Positions 19,028 to 29,084 are shown, counted from the first letter of the stretch. The stretch is 64,000 nt of DNA from an uncultured SAR116 cluster alpha proteobacterium (GCA_902618025.1 CACMYY010000002.1:1-64000), one strand, 5' to 3'. The notes: generated from the sequence alone by a model not told the origin. A program made the numbers and translations.

Positions 19028-21316
19028 ATGTCTACTACCAATACCGAAGCTAACAATAAATCAAATCTAGAGAAAGAAGCCTTGGAATATCACAAAAAAG
19101 GTCGACCTGGAAAATTAGAAATAACACCGACAACATCCCTTATTAGTTCAAATGATTTATCTTTAGCGTATTCTCCAGGGGTTGCAACACCATGTCTTGA
19201 AATAGAAAAAAAACCAGAAACTATTTATGATTACACATCAAAAGGAAATATTGTTGCTGTAATTTCTAATGGGACTGCAGTCCTAGGACTTGGTAATATT
19301 GGGGCTTCAGCGTCAAAACCTGTTATGGAAGGAAAATCTGTATTATTCAAAAAATTTGCTGATGTTGATGGTATTGACCTAGAAGTAGACACAGAGGACG
19401 CCGAAAAATTTATAGATGCCGTTTCCTTACTCGAGCCTAGCTTTGGAGGAATTAATTTAGAGGATATCAAAGCTCCTGATTGTTTCATCATTGAACAAAG
19501 ATTAAGAGAAATTATGAATATTCCTGTTTTTCATGATGATCAACACGGAACAGCAATTGTAACTGCCGCTGGTATAATAAATGCTCTTCATTTAACTAAC
19601 AGAAAGATAGAAAATACCAGATTTGTAAGTAATGGTGCTGGAGCTGCCTCCATAGCCTGTGTAGAACTTTTAAAAGCTATGGGGGCAAAAAGCGATAATA
19701 TTATTTTGGTTGATAGAGATGGTGTCTTATATCAAGGGAGGCAAAGCAATATGAATCAATGGAAATCTGGCCATACTGTCAATACTAAAGCTAGAACTCT
19801 TGATGATGCCCTTAAAAAAGCAGATGTGTTTTTAGGGTTATCGGTTCCAGGATCAGTAACAAAAAAAATGGTTAAAAGCATGGCTGATAAACCTATTATT
19901 TTTGCAATGGCGAATCCCATTCCAGAAATTATGCCTGAAGAAATTAAAACCGTAAGGTCAGACGCAATTATAGCTACCGGTAGATCTGATTATCCCAACC
20001 AAGTTAATAATGTACTCGGATTTCCATATATTTTTAGAGGTGCTTTAGATGTAAGAGCAACAAAAATTAATGAAGAAATGAAAATTGCTGCAGCAAATGC
20101 TATAGCTGAATTAGCAAGAGAAGATGTTCCAGATGAAGTAAATGCGGCTTACCATGGTGTTCAACTTCATTATGGAAATGATTATATCATTCCTGCTCCA
20201 TTTGACCCAAGACTTATTTCTTCAGTTTCTTCAGCTGTTGCTAAAGCAGCAATGGATAGTGGTGTAGCAAAAAAACCAATAAAAAATTTAGACGCTTATA
20301 AAAGAGAATTAGAAGGTAGAACTAATCCTATAGCTTCTATTTTAGAACCTATTAAAGCTAGAATAAAAAACAAAAAACAAAGGGTTGTATTTGCAGAAGG
20401 AGAAGAAGAGAAAACAATAAGAGCGGCTTTGTCATTCTATAATTCAGGTTTTGGAATTCCAATATTAATTGGTAGAGAAAATAGAGTTAGAGAAACTATG
20501 GAAAAAGTCAATTTAGATGGACTTAACGAGCTAATAATTCACAATGCAAGCCTTAGTAAAAAAAACCAAAAATACATAAATAATTTATATGATTTGCTGC
20601 ACCGAAATGGCCATTTAAAAAGAGATTGTCAAAGATTAATTAACCAAGATAGGAATGTATTTGCGGCTTCTATGGTATCAGCTGGAGATGCAGATGCTAT
20701 GATTACTGGTGTAACAAGACCATTTGGTAGATGTTTTAATGATATTACCAAAGTGATTTCATCAAAGAATGATCAAAGTTTTTTGTCTATGTCAATGATG
20801 GTTTCGAAAGAAAGAACGGTATTTATTGGGGATGTGAATATTCACGACACACCAAATGCTGAACAACTAGCTAATATAGCAACAGGTATTGCAAATACTG
20901 TTAAAGAGCTAGGTTATAAACCACGTGTGGCATTGTTATCATTTTCTAATTTTGGAAGTTTGTCTAGACCAAGTTCTAAAGATTTAAAAGAAGCAGTTAA
21001 TATTCTTGATAAAAAAAAGGTTGATTTTGAATTTGATGGTGAGATGACACCAGAGGTTGCACTAGATTATAATCAAATAAAGGAAAACTACCCTTTTTGT
21101 AGACTCTCGGGACCAGCTAATGTTTTAATTATGCCAGGCCTTTTAGCTGCAAACATATCATTTAAATTATTGCAAAAACTTGGGGGAGGATCAATTTTGG
21201 GTCCACTAATGATAGGTGGGGAAAAACCATTTCAAATTGTGCAAATGGATTCTTCTGTTTCAGATATTGTCAATTCTGCATCAATAGCTGCATATAATGC
21301 ACTTTATTCAAGATAA
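19028..21316 (+). CDS. maeB: NADP-type malic enzyme fused to a phosphotransacetylase-like domain
   Basis: Oxidative decarboxylation of malate to pyruvate, giving reduced nicotinamide cofactor. The N-terminal malic-enzyme half (~1-430) contains SLAYSPGVATPCLEIE, HDDQHGTAIVTAAG, the nucleotide-binding NGAGAASIACVELL, and MANPIPEIMPEE. The C-terminal half (~445-760) is a Pta-like domain starting at RVVFAEGEEEKTIRAA. In this fusion family the Pta part is generally regulatory (acetyl-CoA inhibition) rather than catalytic. The 762 residues match alphaproteobacterial MaeB. GAGGA precedes ATG 19028. It is convergent with the next gene. Confidence 0.95.
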   Translation: MSTTNTEANNKSNLEKEALEYHKKGRPGKLEITPTTSLISSNDLSLAYSPGVATPCLEIEKKPETIYDYTSKGNIVAVISNGTAVLGLGNIGASASKPVMEGKSVLFKKFADVDGIDLEVDTEDAEKFIDAVSLLEPSFGGINLEDIKAPDCFIIEQRLREIMNIPVFHDDQHGTAIVTAAGIINALHLTNRKIENTRFVSNGAGAASIACVELLKAMGAKSDNIILVDRDGVLYQGRQSNMNQWKSGHTVNTKARTLDDALKKADVFLGLSVPGSVTKKMVKSMADKPIIFAMANPIPEIMPEEIKTVRSDAIIATGRSDYPNQVNNVLGFPYIFRGALDVRATKINEEMKIAAANAIAELAREDVPDEVNAAYHGVQLHYGNDYIIPAPFDPRLISSVSSAVAKAAMDSGVAKKPIKNLDAYKRELEGRTNPIASILEPIKARIKNKKQRVVFAEGEEEKTIRAALSFYNSGFGIPILIGRENRVRETMEKVNLDGLNELIIHNASLSKKNQKYINNLYDLLHRNGHLKRDCQRLINQDRNVFAASMVSAGDADAMITGVTRPFGRCFNDITKVISSKNDQSFLSMSMMVSKERTVFIGDVNIHDTPNAEQLANIATGIANTVKELGYKPRVALLSFSNFGSLSRPSSKDLKEAVNILDKKKVDFEFDGEMTPEVALDYNQIKENYPFCRLSGPANVLIMPGLLAANISFKLLQKLGGGSILGPLMIGGEKPFQIVQMDSSVSDIVNSASIAAYNALYSR

Positions 21317-21321
21317 GTAAA

Positions 21322-22299
21322 TTATTTCAATAATGAATTAAGAGAAATTTTTGGTCGAGCTCCGATATGTTTTATTATTTCAGAAGCGGCTTTGTTACCT
21401 ATATATCCACAATTTTTAATTGAATATTCATTCACAAAACCAAATAGAAAGCCAGAAGCAAATAAATCTCCTGCACCGGTTGTGTCGACCAAATTTTCTA
21501 CAAATATTGGATCTATATGGTATTTAGCTCCGTTTTCAATAACAACAGCCCCTTTTGATCCTAACGTTATCGCTCCAATAGTAACATTGTTTTTAATTTT
21601 GTTGATACCTGATTTTAAATCTAGTTGATACAGACTTTTAATTTCATGTTCATTTGCAAAAATTATATCAACATATTTGTCAATTAAATAAAGAAAATCT
21701 TTTCTATGCCTATCAACACAAAATAAATCAGACAAACTTAAGGCAACTTTACTATTATTAACTTTTGCTAAATCACAACATGTATAGATTGCTTTTTTTG
21801 CCTCATTTTGGTCAAATAAGTATCCTTCAATATAAATAATATTACTGTTTGAAATTAATGTTTCATTGACAGAATTAATATTGAATTTATTGCTAGCACC
21901 TAAAAACGTATTCATACTTCTTTCTGCATCAGGAGTTACCAAAACTATACTTTTAGAAGTTTTTTCTGAAATTTTAATATCTGAGTCTTCAAAAAAAACA
22001 CCAGAATTATTTAAGTCCTTAGAAAACAATTTTCCAAATTCATCATTACCAATTTGACCTATGAAGGAGCATTTTCCTCCAAAGGATTGGAATCCAACAG
22101 CAGTATTTGCTGCGCTTCCACCAGAGATAATCGATGGATTTTTTATATTATTTAGAATTTTATTAGTTAGTTCCTCATTTACAAGTTGCATAGAACCTTT
22201 TGAAATGTCTAACTTATCGAGGTTTTCGTAAGTTATTTTGGATAAAATATCTACAATCGCATTCCCGATAAAACAGATATCAAATTTAGTATTAATCAA
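21322..22299 (-). CDS. PfkB-family carbohydrate/nucleoside kinase, adenosine-kinase-like
   Basis: Ribokinase-fold kinase of 325 residues. The substrate-side signature is GGSAANTAVGFQSFGGKCSFIGQIGNDEFG (~60-89 region). The catalytic/anion-hole motif is DTTGAGDLFASGFLFG near residue 275, containing the base Asp. Proteins of this subgroup in Alphaproteobacteria are usually annotated adenosine kinase (adenosine to AMP salvage). Substrate choice among PfkB members cannot be settled by motifs, so I leave the symbol empty. It is convergent with maeB and divergent from the small lipoprotein gene at 22362. Confidence 0.85.
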   Translation of the reverse strand: MINTKFDICFIGNAIVDILSKITYENLDKLDISKGSMQLVNEELTNKILNNIKNPSIISGGSAANTAVGFQSFGGKCSFIGQIGNDEFGKLFSKDLNNSGVFFEDSDIKISEKTSKSIVLVTPDAERSMNTFLGASNKFNINSVNETLISNSNIIYIEGYLFDQNEAKKAIYTCCDLAKVNNSKVALSLSDLFCVDRHRKDFLYLIDKYVDIIFANEHEIKSLYQLDLKSGINKIKNNVTIGAITLGSKGAVVIENGAKYHIDPIFVENLVDTTGAGDLFASGFLFGFVNEYSIKNCGYIGNKAASEIIKHIGARPKISLNSLLK

Positions 22300-22361
22300 C
22301 TTTTCCTCTAAATTAATTTTTTTAAATAGACTTATTTGTAAACAATATTTATGAATAATCT

Positions 22362-22883
22362 ATGAAATCTACTATTTTTAAAAATGTCTATATTGGTTTT
22401 ATAGTCTTTTTTTTAAATGCGTGCCATACTTTTGAACACCAAAATATTTTTGTTGAAAATTTTACAAAAAATTCAAATGAAGAATTATCAGAGAATAAAA
22501 ACAAAAACTCGAAAATTAATGTTAATAAAACTAATAATATAGAAATGGCTCCAATAGATTTGCCTAAACAAAAAGCCAAGGTTCAAAAGTTCATTTTAAA
22601 AAAACAAGTTAAAATTGAAAATATAAATAACTTTAACTTAAATCATTTAAATAATTGGGGTGAATTTAAGCTAATCAAAAAACTTGGTAAAAGTAACTTT
22701 ATTAAAGAAGAAGGAAGATTAAAAAATCATCAATATCATTTTAAAGAATGCTTTTTAGATGTTTTTTTAATCAAGAAAAATAATGAGTATTTAGTGAGTT
22801 ATGTTGAGACAAGACCCACAAAGTTAAACGGAAACATTGATACTAGAGCTTGTCATGAAAAGATATATAAAACTTTAAAATAA
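22362..22883 (+). CDS. Small putative lipoprotein, function unknown
   Basis: A 173-residue protein with a lipoprotein signal (hydrophobic stretch ~8-19, then LNAC, Cys21 as the lipidation site). A long polar, Asn/Lys-rich linker (~30-75) follows. The C-terminal ~70 residues carry the conserved part: FKLIKKLGKSNFIKEEGRL, then HYHF/KECFLDVFL and a final TRACHEKI. The two late cysteines could pair. I recall short alphaproteobacterial proteins with a similar layout (glycine-kinked helix, then a Trp/Tyr-x-Cys-x-Leu strand), but they have no assigned function. It is convergent with dapB, with a 6-base gap. Confidence 0.75.
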   Translation: MKSTIFKNVYIGFIVFFLNACHTFEHQNIFVENFTKNSNEELSENKNKNSKINVNKTNNIEMAPIDLPKQKAKVQKFILKKQVKIENINNFNLNHLNNWGEFKLIKKLGKSNFIKEEGRLKNHQYHFKECFLDVFLIKKNNEYLVSYVETRPTKLNGNIDTRACHEKIYKTLK

Positions 22884-22889
22884 TTTTAT

Positions 22890-23702
22890 TTATCCACCAT
22901 TTTCTAAAACATCTGCCAAAGAATATAAACCTGGCTGTGCATCAGCTGCCCAATAAGACGCGCGTAATGCTCCCAAAGCAAAAATTGACCTATTTGTGGC
23001 CTTATGAACTAGTTCGATTCTTTCCCCAGAGTTACAAAATAATACTGAGTGTTCTCCAACCACATCACCACCCCTTAAAACTGCAAAGCCTATTTCATCT
23101 TCCTTTCTTTTTCCCACTAAGCCATCACGTGAAACTGATTTTACATTTGACAGTTCTTGTTGTCTTGCATCAGCTACTGAATTTCCTAGTAATAGCGCTG
23201 TCCCTGAGGGTGAGTCGACTTTTTGTTTGTGATGCATTTCTAGAATTTCGATATCCCAATCAAAGCCAAGAGTTTTAGTAGCTTGTGAAACAAGTTTAGA
23301 TAATAAAGTCACACCTATTGAAAAATTTGCTGAATAAACAATAGGTATTTTTTTTGAATAAAATAGCAATTTCTTTTCTTGCATTTCACTTAATCCGGTA
23401 GTTCCAATTACAATTGACATATTACTTTCATAACATTGTTTAACATGAAACATTGTTGCTTCTGGAACAGTAAAATCAATAAGGACATTTGAGTTTTGAA
23501 ACAAAGACATGGGTTCAGATTTAATTTCTTTATTAATTTTACCTTTTCCAGCAAATAGTCCAACATCAATACCTACCTCATCTTCATTGGGTAAACATGT
23601 TGCTGTAGCTATTTCGTACTTTGAATTTTCCAATATAAGACTGAGGAGAGTTTTGCCCATTCTGCCGTTACAACCAGGAATGGATACAGATACTTTATTC
23701 AT
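22890..23702 (-). CDS. dapB: 4-hydroxy-tetrahydrodipicolinate reductase
   Basis: NAD(P)H-dependent step of the diaminopimelate/lysine pathway. The nucleotide-binding motif is GCNGRMGKTL near the N-terminus. VLIDFTVPEA and VIGTTGLSEMQ follow. The active-site block is EMHHKQKVDSPSGTA, with the catalytic His-His and Lys. FAVLRGGDVVGEHSV is the late conserved segment. I use ATG 23702, giving MNKVSVSIPGCNG and 270 residues, because AGAAGA stands at a proper distance before it. An in-frame ATG at 23717 would add five residues without a visible binding site. Confidence 0.95.
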   Translation of the reverse strand: MNKVSVSIPGCNGRMGKTLLSLILENSKYEIATATCLPNEDEVGIDVGLFAGKGKINKEIKSEPMSLFQNSNVLIDFTVPEATMFHVKQCYESNMSIVIGTTGLSEMQEKKLLFYSKKIPIVYSANFSIGVTLLSKLVSQATKTLGFDWDIEILEMHHKQKVDSPSGTALLLGNSVADARQQELSNVKSVSRDGLVGKRKEDEIGFAVLRGGDVVGEHSVLFCNSGERIELVHKATNRSIFALGALRASYWAADAQPGLYSLADVLENGG

Positions 23703-23750
23703 ATTATCTTCTTTCATTATTTCAGTAGTTTAGTATATTCAAATTTTAAT

Positions 23751-24848
23751 TTACTGAATTAACTTTTTAAACCTACTTGTTTTTGGGCTAATTTTATCTA
23801 ATCCTAAATCTTTTATTTGATTAAATAGTTCTTCCTGTTTTCTAGAAAGTCCTACAGGTGTTTCAACATTAATTTGTACATATTGATCGCCCCTAGTACC
23901 ACCCCTCAATCCAGGCATTCCTTTTCCCTTCATCCTTAAACGTGTTCCACTTTGAGTGCCTGAATTTAAATTCATTTTTGCTTTAGAACCGTCAATACAT
24001 GGTACTTGAATAGAATTACCTAATACAGCGTCTATAAAATTGACTGGTACCTCTATAAAAGTGTCTTTTCCATCTCTTTGGAAGAAAGAATGATCTTTTA
24101 TGTCAATAAAAATGTATAAATCACCAGCGTTAGATCCTCTAGCACCAGCTTCTCCTTCCCCAGAAAGGCGAATTCGTGTTCCATTATCAACACCAGCTGG
24201 AACATTTACTGATAATTTTTTATTTTTATTAACTCGTCCCTGTCCTTTGCATGATCTGCATGGATCACCAATGATTTCTCCAGCACCGGAACATGCTGCA
24301 CAAGTTCTTTCTATGGTAAAAAATCCCTGCTGAGCTCTTACTTTTCCATAACCACCACATTGACCACATTGTTTTGGTTGTGAACCTTTCACAGCACCAG
24401 ACCCATTACATGATTCACATTTTGTTGGTACTGTTAAAGAAATTTCAACCTGATCACCAGAAAAGGCTTGTTCAAGAGTGACTGATAAATCATACCTCAA
24501 GTCTGATCCAGTTGTAGCAGATCTTCTACCTGAGTCACTACCCATACCAAACATATCTTCAAAAATATCTGAGAATCCACCAGTTCCAAAACCTGAAAAC
24601 CCACCGCTTTGACCACTACTACCTTGAGAAAATGCGGCATGTCCATATTGATCATAAGCGGCTTTTTTTTGAGGATCTTTTAAGACCTCATAAGACTCTG
24701 ATATTTCTTTAAATTTTTCCTCTGCTTTTTTATCACCAGGATTTTTATCAGGATGATATTTCATAGCTAATTTACGGTAAGAAGATTTTATTTCACTGTC
24801 TGACGCAGATTTAGATAAACCAAGTATATCGTAATAATCACGTGCCAT
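23751..24848 (-). CDS. dnaJ: Chaperone DnaJ (Hsp40)
   Basis: Co-chaperone that stimulates DnaK ATPase and hands over unfolded clients. The J domain has the HPDKN loop (~33-37). A Gly/Phe-rich linker (~75-115) follows, then four zinc-binding repeats (CESCNGSG, CGQCGGYG, CAACSGAG, CRSCKGQG) and the C-terminal substrate domains. At 365 residues it is a full-length class A DnaJ. It starts 31 bases after dnaK and probably shares its heat-shock transcript. Confidence 0.97.
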   Translation of the reverse strand: MARDYYDILGLSKSASDSEIKSSYRKLAMKYHPDKNPGDKKAEEKFKEISESYEVLKDPQKKAAYDQYGHAAFSQGSSGQSGGFSGFGTGGFSDIFEDMFGMGSDSGRRSATTGSDLRYDLSVTLEQAFSGDQVEISLTVPTKCESCNGSGAVKGSQPKQCGQCGGYGKVRAQQGFFTIERTCAACSGAGEIIGDPCRSCKGQGRVNKNKKLSVNVPAGVDNGTRIRLSGEGEAGARGSNAGDLYIFIDIKDHSFFQRDGKDTFIEVPVNFIDAVLGNSIQVPCIDGSKAKMNLNSGTQSGTRLRMKGKGMPGLRGGTRGDQYVQINVETPVGLSRKQEELFNQIKDLGLDKISPKTSRFKKLIQ

Positions 24849-24879
24849 AAATTATGCCTTAAGTTTAACTTTAATTTAA

Positions 24880-26799
24880 TTAAGAAGCATCTTTCTTTTC
24901 TTCATTATCTTTTACTTCTTCAAAATCGGCATCTACAACATCTTCTTTAGTTTCACCATGATCGTTAGTTGTATCTGCGCTCTCAGCATTGTTAGCTCCA
25001 TTTGATTTGTAAGCTGCCTCTCCCATTTTCATCATAACTGCTGATAAAGCTGAAGTTTTCTCTTTGATAACTGAAACATCTTCACCTTCAAGAGCTGTTT
25101 TAAGTTCAGTAATAGCGTCTTCTACGCCTTTTTTTGTATCATCCTCTGCCTTATCACCTAAATCAGAAAGTGATTTTTCGGCTGCATGTATCATTGATTC
25201 AGCCTGGTTTCTAGTATCAATAGCTTCTCTTTTTTCTTTATCAGCTTCCGCGTTATCTTCAGCTTCTTTAACCATTCTTTCAATTTCATTCTCATCGAGA
25301 CCACCAGATGCTTGTATAGTAATATTGTGAGCTTTACCAGTTGCCTTATCTTGGGCACTAACATTAACAATTCCGTTCGCATCAATATCAAATGTAACTT
25401 CGATTTGAGGAACACCTCTTGGAGCCGGCGCAATACCTTCCAAATTAAATTCACCTAGAGATTTATTATCTGAAGCCATCTCCCTTTCACCTTGAGAAAC
25501 TCTTATTGTAACAGCTGACTGATTATCTTCCGCGGTTGAAAAAACTTGAGATTTTTTTGAAGGAATAGTTGTATTTCTGTCAATTAATCTTGTGAAAACA
25601 CCTCCTAGTGTTTCAATACCCAAAGATAACGGAGTTACGTCTAGTAAAAGAACATCTTTTACATCGCCCATTAAAACTCCACCCTGAATTGCCGCACCTG
25701 AAGCAACAACTTCGTCAGGGTTTACTCCTCTATGTGGTTCCGTTTTAAAAAAGGAAGTTACGGCTTCAATTATTTTTGGCATTCTTGTCATACCGCCAAC
25801 TAAAATAACTTCGTCTATATCGCTAGCACTTACACCAGCATCTTTTAAAGCAGCCTTGCATGGCTCTATGCTCTTAGTTATAAGATCATCAACTATAGCT
25901 TCAAATTGTGATCTTGTTAATTTTACATTAAGATGTTTTGGACCACTTGCATCAGCGGTTACGAATGGAAGATTAATATCAGTTTGTGCAGCACTTGAAA
26001 GCTCTATTTTAGCTTTTTCAGCAGCTTCTTTCATTCTTTGAAGAGCTAGTTTATCTGTTCTGAGGTCTATACCATTTTCTTTCTTAAATTGTTCTGCAAT
26101 GTAATCAATAATTCTTTGATCAAAATCTTCGCCCCCTAAAAATGTATCTCCGTTTGTTGATTTTACTTCAAATACACCATCACCAACTTCTAAAATTGAA
26201 ACATCAAATGTGCCTCCACCTAAATCATAAACTGCTATTGTTCCACTCTCTTTTTTGTCAAGGCCATAAGCGAGGGCTGCAGCGGTTGGCTCATTAATAA
26301 TTCTGAGAACTTCTAAACCTGCAATTTTACCAGCATCTTTAGTTGCTTGTCTTTGCGCATCATTGAAATAAGCTGGTACAGTTATAACGGCTTTGTCAAC
26401 TTTTTCACCGAGAAAAGCTTCTGCATCTTCTTTGAGTTTTCTCAGGATAAAGCTAGAGACTTCAGAAGGAGCATAATCCTGTCCATTTGCTTGAACCCAG
26501 GCATCACCATTTTTTGCAGAAATGATTTTATATGGCACTAATTCAGAGAATTTTTTTGAATATTCATCATCATGTCTACGTCCGATCAATCTTTTAATTG
26601 CAAATAAAGTGTTTTCTGGGTTAGTGACAGCTTGTCTTTTTGCAGGTTGACCTACTAATCTTTCGTCATCGGTAATACCAATCATGGATGGTGTCGTTCT
26701 GGCACCCTCACTATTTTCAATTATTTTTGGAGATTTTCCATCCATTACAGACACACAACAATTTGTTGTACCGAGATCAATACCAATAACTTTTGCCAT
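24880..26799 (-). CDS. dnaK: Chaperone DnaK (Hsp70)
   Basis: ATP-driven protein-folding chaperone. The N-terminal ATPase starts [12 protein letters not shown] and contains [29 protein letters not shown] and [13 protein letters not shown]. The substrate-binding domain includes [18 protein letters not shown] helical lid and a charged tail ending [13 protein letters not shown] complete its 639 residues. GGGAG lies just before the ATG, a good ribosome binding site. A clear heat-shock sigma promoter stands upstream (26865-26892), so dnaK-dnaJ can be transcribed independently of grpE. Confidence 0.98.
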   Translation of the reverse strand: MAKVIGIDLGTTNCCVSVMDGKSPKIIENSEGARTTPSMIGITDDERLVGQPAKRQAVTNPENTLFAIKRLIGRRHDDEYSKKFSELVPYKIISAKNGDAWVQANGQDYAPSEVSSFILRKLKEDAEAFLGEKVDKAVITVPAYFNDAQRQATKDAGKIAGLEVLRIINEPTAAALAYGLDKKESGTIAVYDLGGGTFDVSILEVGDGVFEVKSTNGDTFLGGEDFDQRIIDYIAEQFKKENGIDLRTDKLALQRMKEAAEKAKIELSSAAQTDINLPFVTADASGPKHLNVKLTRSQFEAIVDDLITKSIEPCKAALKDAGVSASDIDEVILVGGMTRMPKIIEAVTSFFKTEPHRGVNPDEVVASGAAIQGGVLMGDVKDVLLLDVTPLSLGIETLGGVFTRLIDRNTTIPSKKSQVFSTAEDNQSAVTIRVSQGEREMASDNKSLGEFNLEGIAPAPRGVPQIEVTFDIDANGIVNVSAQDKATGKAHNITIQASGGLDENEIERMVKEAEDNAEADKEKREAIDTRNQAESMIHAAEKSLSDLGDKAEDDTKKGVEDAITELKTALEGEDVSVIKEKTSALSAVMMKMGEAAYKSNGANNAESADTTNDHGETKEDVVDADFEEVKDNEEKKDAS

Positions 26800-26864
26800 T
26801 AATTAACTCCCTAGACTTTTTTATATTTTTGTTAACTGATAAAATTAACGATCATTAAAAACAT

Positions 26865-26892
26865 ATATGGGTTAAGTTGTTGAATTTACAAG
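26865..26892 (-). promoter_or_regulatory. Sigma-32 (RpoH) type promoter of dnaK-dnaJ
   Basis: Read on the minus strand, CTTG (plus 26889-26892) is followed after exactly 17 bases by CCCATAT (plus 26865-26871). This fits the alphaproteobacterial heat-shock form CTTG-N17-CCCATnT. It lies in the 124-base gap between grpE and dnaK. Predicted transcription starts near 26857, leaving a leader of roughly 58 bases. The match to both boxes with the right spacing in front of dnaK makes this a strong call. Confidence 0.75.
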
Positions 26893-26923
26893 ATTATAAA
26901 TATAAATAAATTTCTAATTACGT

Positions 26924-27589
26924 TTATTTATTGTTTTTTTCCAAGGATTCTTCTTCTGGTTTTTTGGAAATTCCTACCATTGCAGGCCTAACTAACCTAT
27001 CATTTAAAAGATACCCTTTTTGTGATACTTCAACAATATATCCTGGATCCTTTTCATTTGTAGGAACTTCAAACATAGCTTGATGAAGATTATAGTCAAA
27101 TTTTTCACCTACAGGACATATTTGTGTAATGTTATGTTTTTCAAAAGTATTTATTATTTCTTTTTCAATTATTTCCAATCCAATTATTAAATTTTTAATT
27201 GGCTCTGATAGCTCTGATTTATTTTCAGGTACTGCAGCCAAAGCTCTTTGAAGATTGTCAACGGAGGAAATTAAATCTCTTACAAAAGAAATATGGCTGT
27301 ACTTTTTAGCATCTCCAATTTCTTTGATAGTTCTTTTTCTTAAGTTTTCATTTTCTGCCAAACTTCTCAGTAGTTGATCTTTAAGGTCTTCAATTTCTTT
27401 ATTTTGTATTTTAACCGTTTCTTCTATTGAAACATCTTCACCTTTGCTTTCATCATTATCCTTAGATACATCATCAATCTCTAGATTTGGTTCAACATTA
27501 TCGGTCTCTGTGTCTAGTTTAACATTTTCATCTTGAATAGAATTTGATACATTTTTATCTATGTTTAATGTTACTTTTTTTTTAGACAA
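26924..27589 (-). CDS. grpE: Nucleotide exchange factor GrpE
   Basis: Releases ADP from DnaK. Residues ~1-55 are acidic and low-complexity. A long coiled coil follows (EIEDLKDQLLRSLAENENLRKRT), then the beta domain with HNITQICPVGEKFDYNLHQAMFEVP and GYLLNDRLVRPAMVGIS. I chose TTG 27589 (MSKKKVTLNIDK) because GGAG lies 7 bases before it. An upstream ATG at 27619 would add ten residues but has no visible binding site. It is divergent from rph. No hrcA lies in this position, where it is often found in Alphaproteobacteria. Confidence 0.94.
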   Translation of the reverse strand: MSKKKVTLNIDKNVSNSIQDENVKLDTETDNVEPNLEIDDVSKDNDESKGEDVSIEETVKIQNKEIEDLKDQLLRSLAENENLRKRTIKEIGDAKKYSHISFVRDLISSVDNLQRALAAVPENKSELSEPIKNLIIGLEIIEKEIINTFEKHNITQICPVGEKFDYNLHQAMFEVPTNEKDPGYIVEVSQKGYLLNDRLVRPAMVGISKKPEEESLEKNNK

Positions 27590-27733
27590 TTTCACACTCC
27601 AAGTATGTTTAAATATCAATATGACATAATAAATAATAGGTTGATTTACAAGAGGTAAAAAATTATAAAACTTAAAAATAAATTTCTTTGAATTTATATA
27701 AACTATTTAATGATTTAATATCAGCAAGAACTT

Positions 27734-28459
27734 ATGTTTAAAAGACCATCAAATAGAAATTTCAACGAGTTAAGAAATATAACACTTGAAGCAAATGTCT
27801 CACCTTATGCTGAGGGATCATGTATTGCAAAGTTTGGAGACACTCATGTATTATGCACTGCATCAGTTGACAATAAGTTACCATTATGGTTAAAAAATTC
27901 AGGTAAAGGTTGGATTACTGCTGAATATGGAATGCTTCCCAGATCAACACATATTAGGATGGATAGGGAAGTTTCAAAAGGTAAACCATCTGGTCGTACA
28001 CAAGAAATTCAAAGATTAATTGGCAGATCACTGAGATCAGTTGTTGACTTGAAAAAGCTAGCACAATATCAAATAAAAATAGATTGTGACGTTATACAAG
28101 CAGACGGTGGAACTAGAACAGCTTCTATTACCGGTGGATGGGTCGCGCTTTATCAAGCTGTCGGCTTTTTACTCAAGTCAGGTAAGTTAACCGAAAATCC
28201 TATTACAGACCAAGTTGCAGCAATATCATGTGGTATTTGTGAAAATCAAGAATTAATTGACTTAGATTATGATGAAGATTCTTGTGCAGAAACTGACGGA
28301 AATTTTGTAATGACTTTAGACAACGGCATTGTAGAAATCCAAACTACTGCTGAAAAAAAACCTTTTAATAAGAATCAATTTCTTAACCTTTTAAATTTAG
28401 CTGAATTAGGAACCAAATCTATTTTTAAAATTCAGAGAACATCATTAGGGATTGAATAA
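27734..28459 (+). CDS. rph: Ribonuclease PH
   Basis: Phosphorolytic 3'-5' exoribonuclease that trims tRNA 3' ends. The 241-residue length is standard. It shows FGDTHVLCTASVD, GWITAEYGMLPRSTH, GRTQEIQRLIGRSLRSV, and the phosphate/catalytic block DCDVIQADGGTRTASITG. It is the first gene of the rph-rdgB-hemW run, a common operon in Alphaproteobacteria and Gammaproteobacteria, and diverges from grpE. Confidence 0.97.
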   Translation: MFKRPSNRNFNELRNITLEANVSPYAEGSCIAKFGDTHVLCTASVDNKLPLWLKNSGKGWITAEYGMLPRSTHIRMDREVSKGKPSGRTQEIQRLIGRSLRSVVDLKKLAQYQIKIDCDVIQADGGTRTASITGGWVALYQAVGFLLKSGKLTENPITDQVAAISCGICENQELIDLDYDEDSCAETDGNFVMTLDNGIVEIQTTAEKKPFNKNQFLNLLNLAELGTKSIFKIQRTSLGIE

Positions 28460-28463
28460 ATTT

Positions 28464-29084
28464 ATGGAAGGTAAAATATTCAATCAAAAGAAAATCGTTA
28501 TTGCCAGTCACAATAAAGGTAAGATCATAGAGATTAGGGATTTGTTAAAACCTCTTAAAATTGAAATTTTAGCTGCAAATAATTTTAATTTGAAGGAACC
28601 AATAGAAAATGGATCATCATTTGAGGAAAACGCCCTAATAAAATCGTCATATGTATCAAAAATTACAGGAATACCAAGTTTGTCAGATGATAGCGGTATT
28701 TGTTTTTCTGATCTAAATAATGAACCGGGTGTTTTCTCTGCACGGTGGGCGGGCAAGACTAAAAATTTTAACTCAGCAATGATTAAAATTAATAACTCAA
28801 TTCGTAAAATTAAAAACCCAAGCTATGACTGTTTTTTTGTCTGTGCTCTTTCACTTTGTTGGCCAGATGGGAGCAACGTAACTGTTTCTGGAAAAATTGA
28901 GGGCAAATTTTCTTGGCCTCCAAAAGGTAAATATGGTTTTGGGTATGATCCTATTTTTAGACCTTTAGATTATGACGACACATTTGCTGAAATGCAACCG
29001 GAATTGAAACACAGTATAAGTCACAGAGCAGTTGCTTTTAAGAAATTGATAGACTCATGTTTCCCTAGTTTAAAAAATGTATGA
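28464..29084 (+). CDS. rdgB: dITP/XTP pyrophosphatase (RdgB/HAM1)
   Basis: Removes non-canonical purine nucleoside triphosphates (ITP, dITP, XTP) from the nucleotide pool. The nucleotide-binding start is ASHNKGKIIEIRDLL. The catalytic segment is PSLSDDSGICFSDLNNEPGVFSARWAG, with the conserved Asp pair. GKYGFGYDPIF and SHRAVAFKKL are late motifs. I prefer ATG 28464 (MEGKIFNQKKIV, 206 residues). A TTG at 28452 overlapping rph is possible, but AGGG would lie only one base from it. It overlaps hemW by 8 bases. Confidence 0.95.
   Translation: MEGKIFNQKKIVIASHNKGKIIEIRDLLKPLKIEILAANNFNLKEPIENGSSFEENALIKSSYVSKITGIPSLSDDSGICFSDLNNEPGVFSARWAGKTKNFNSAMIKINNSIRKIKNPSYDCFFVCALSLCWPDGSNVTVSGKIEGKFSWPPKGKYGFGYDPIFRPLDYDDTFAEMQPELKHSISHRAVAFKKLIDSCFPSLKNV

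Noticed and set aside
23121-23136. parS half-site inside dapB (TCACGTGAAAC)
   Set aside because: Only 11 of 16 positions match and the left arm is absent. Likely chance.
27590-27733. CIRCE element or hrcA remnant before grpE
   Set aside because: No inverted repeat of the TTAGCACTC kind and no HrcA-like frame is present. A CTTG is seen, but without a convincing heat-shock -10 box.
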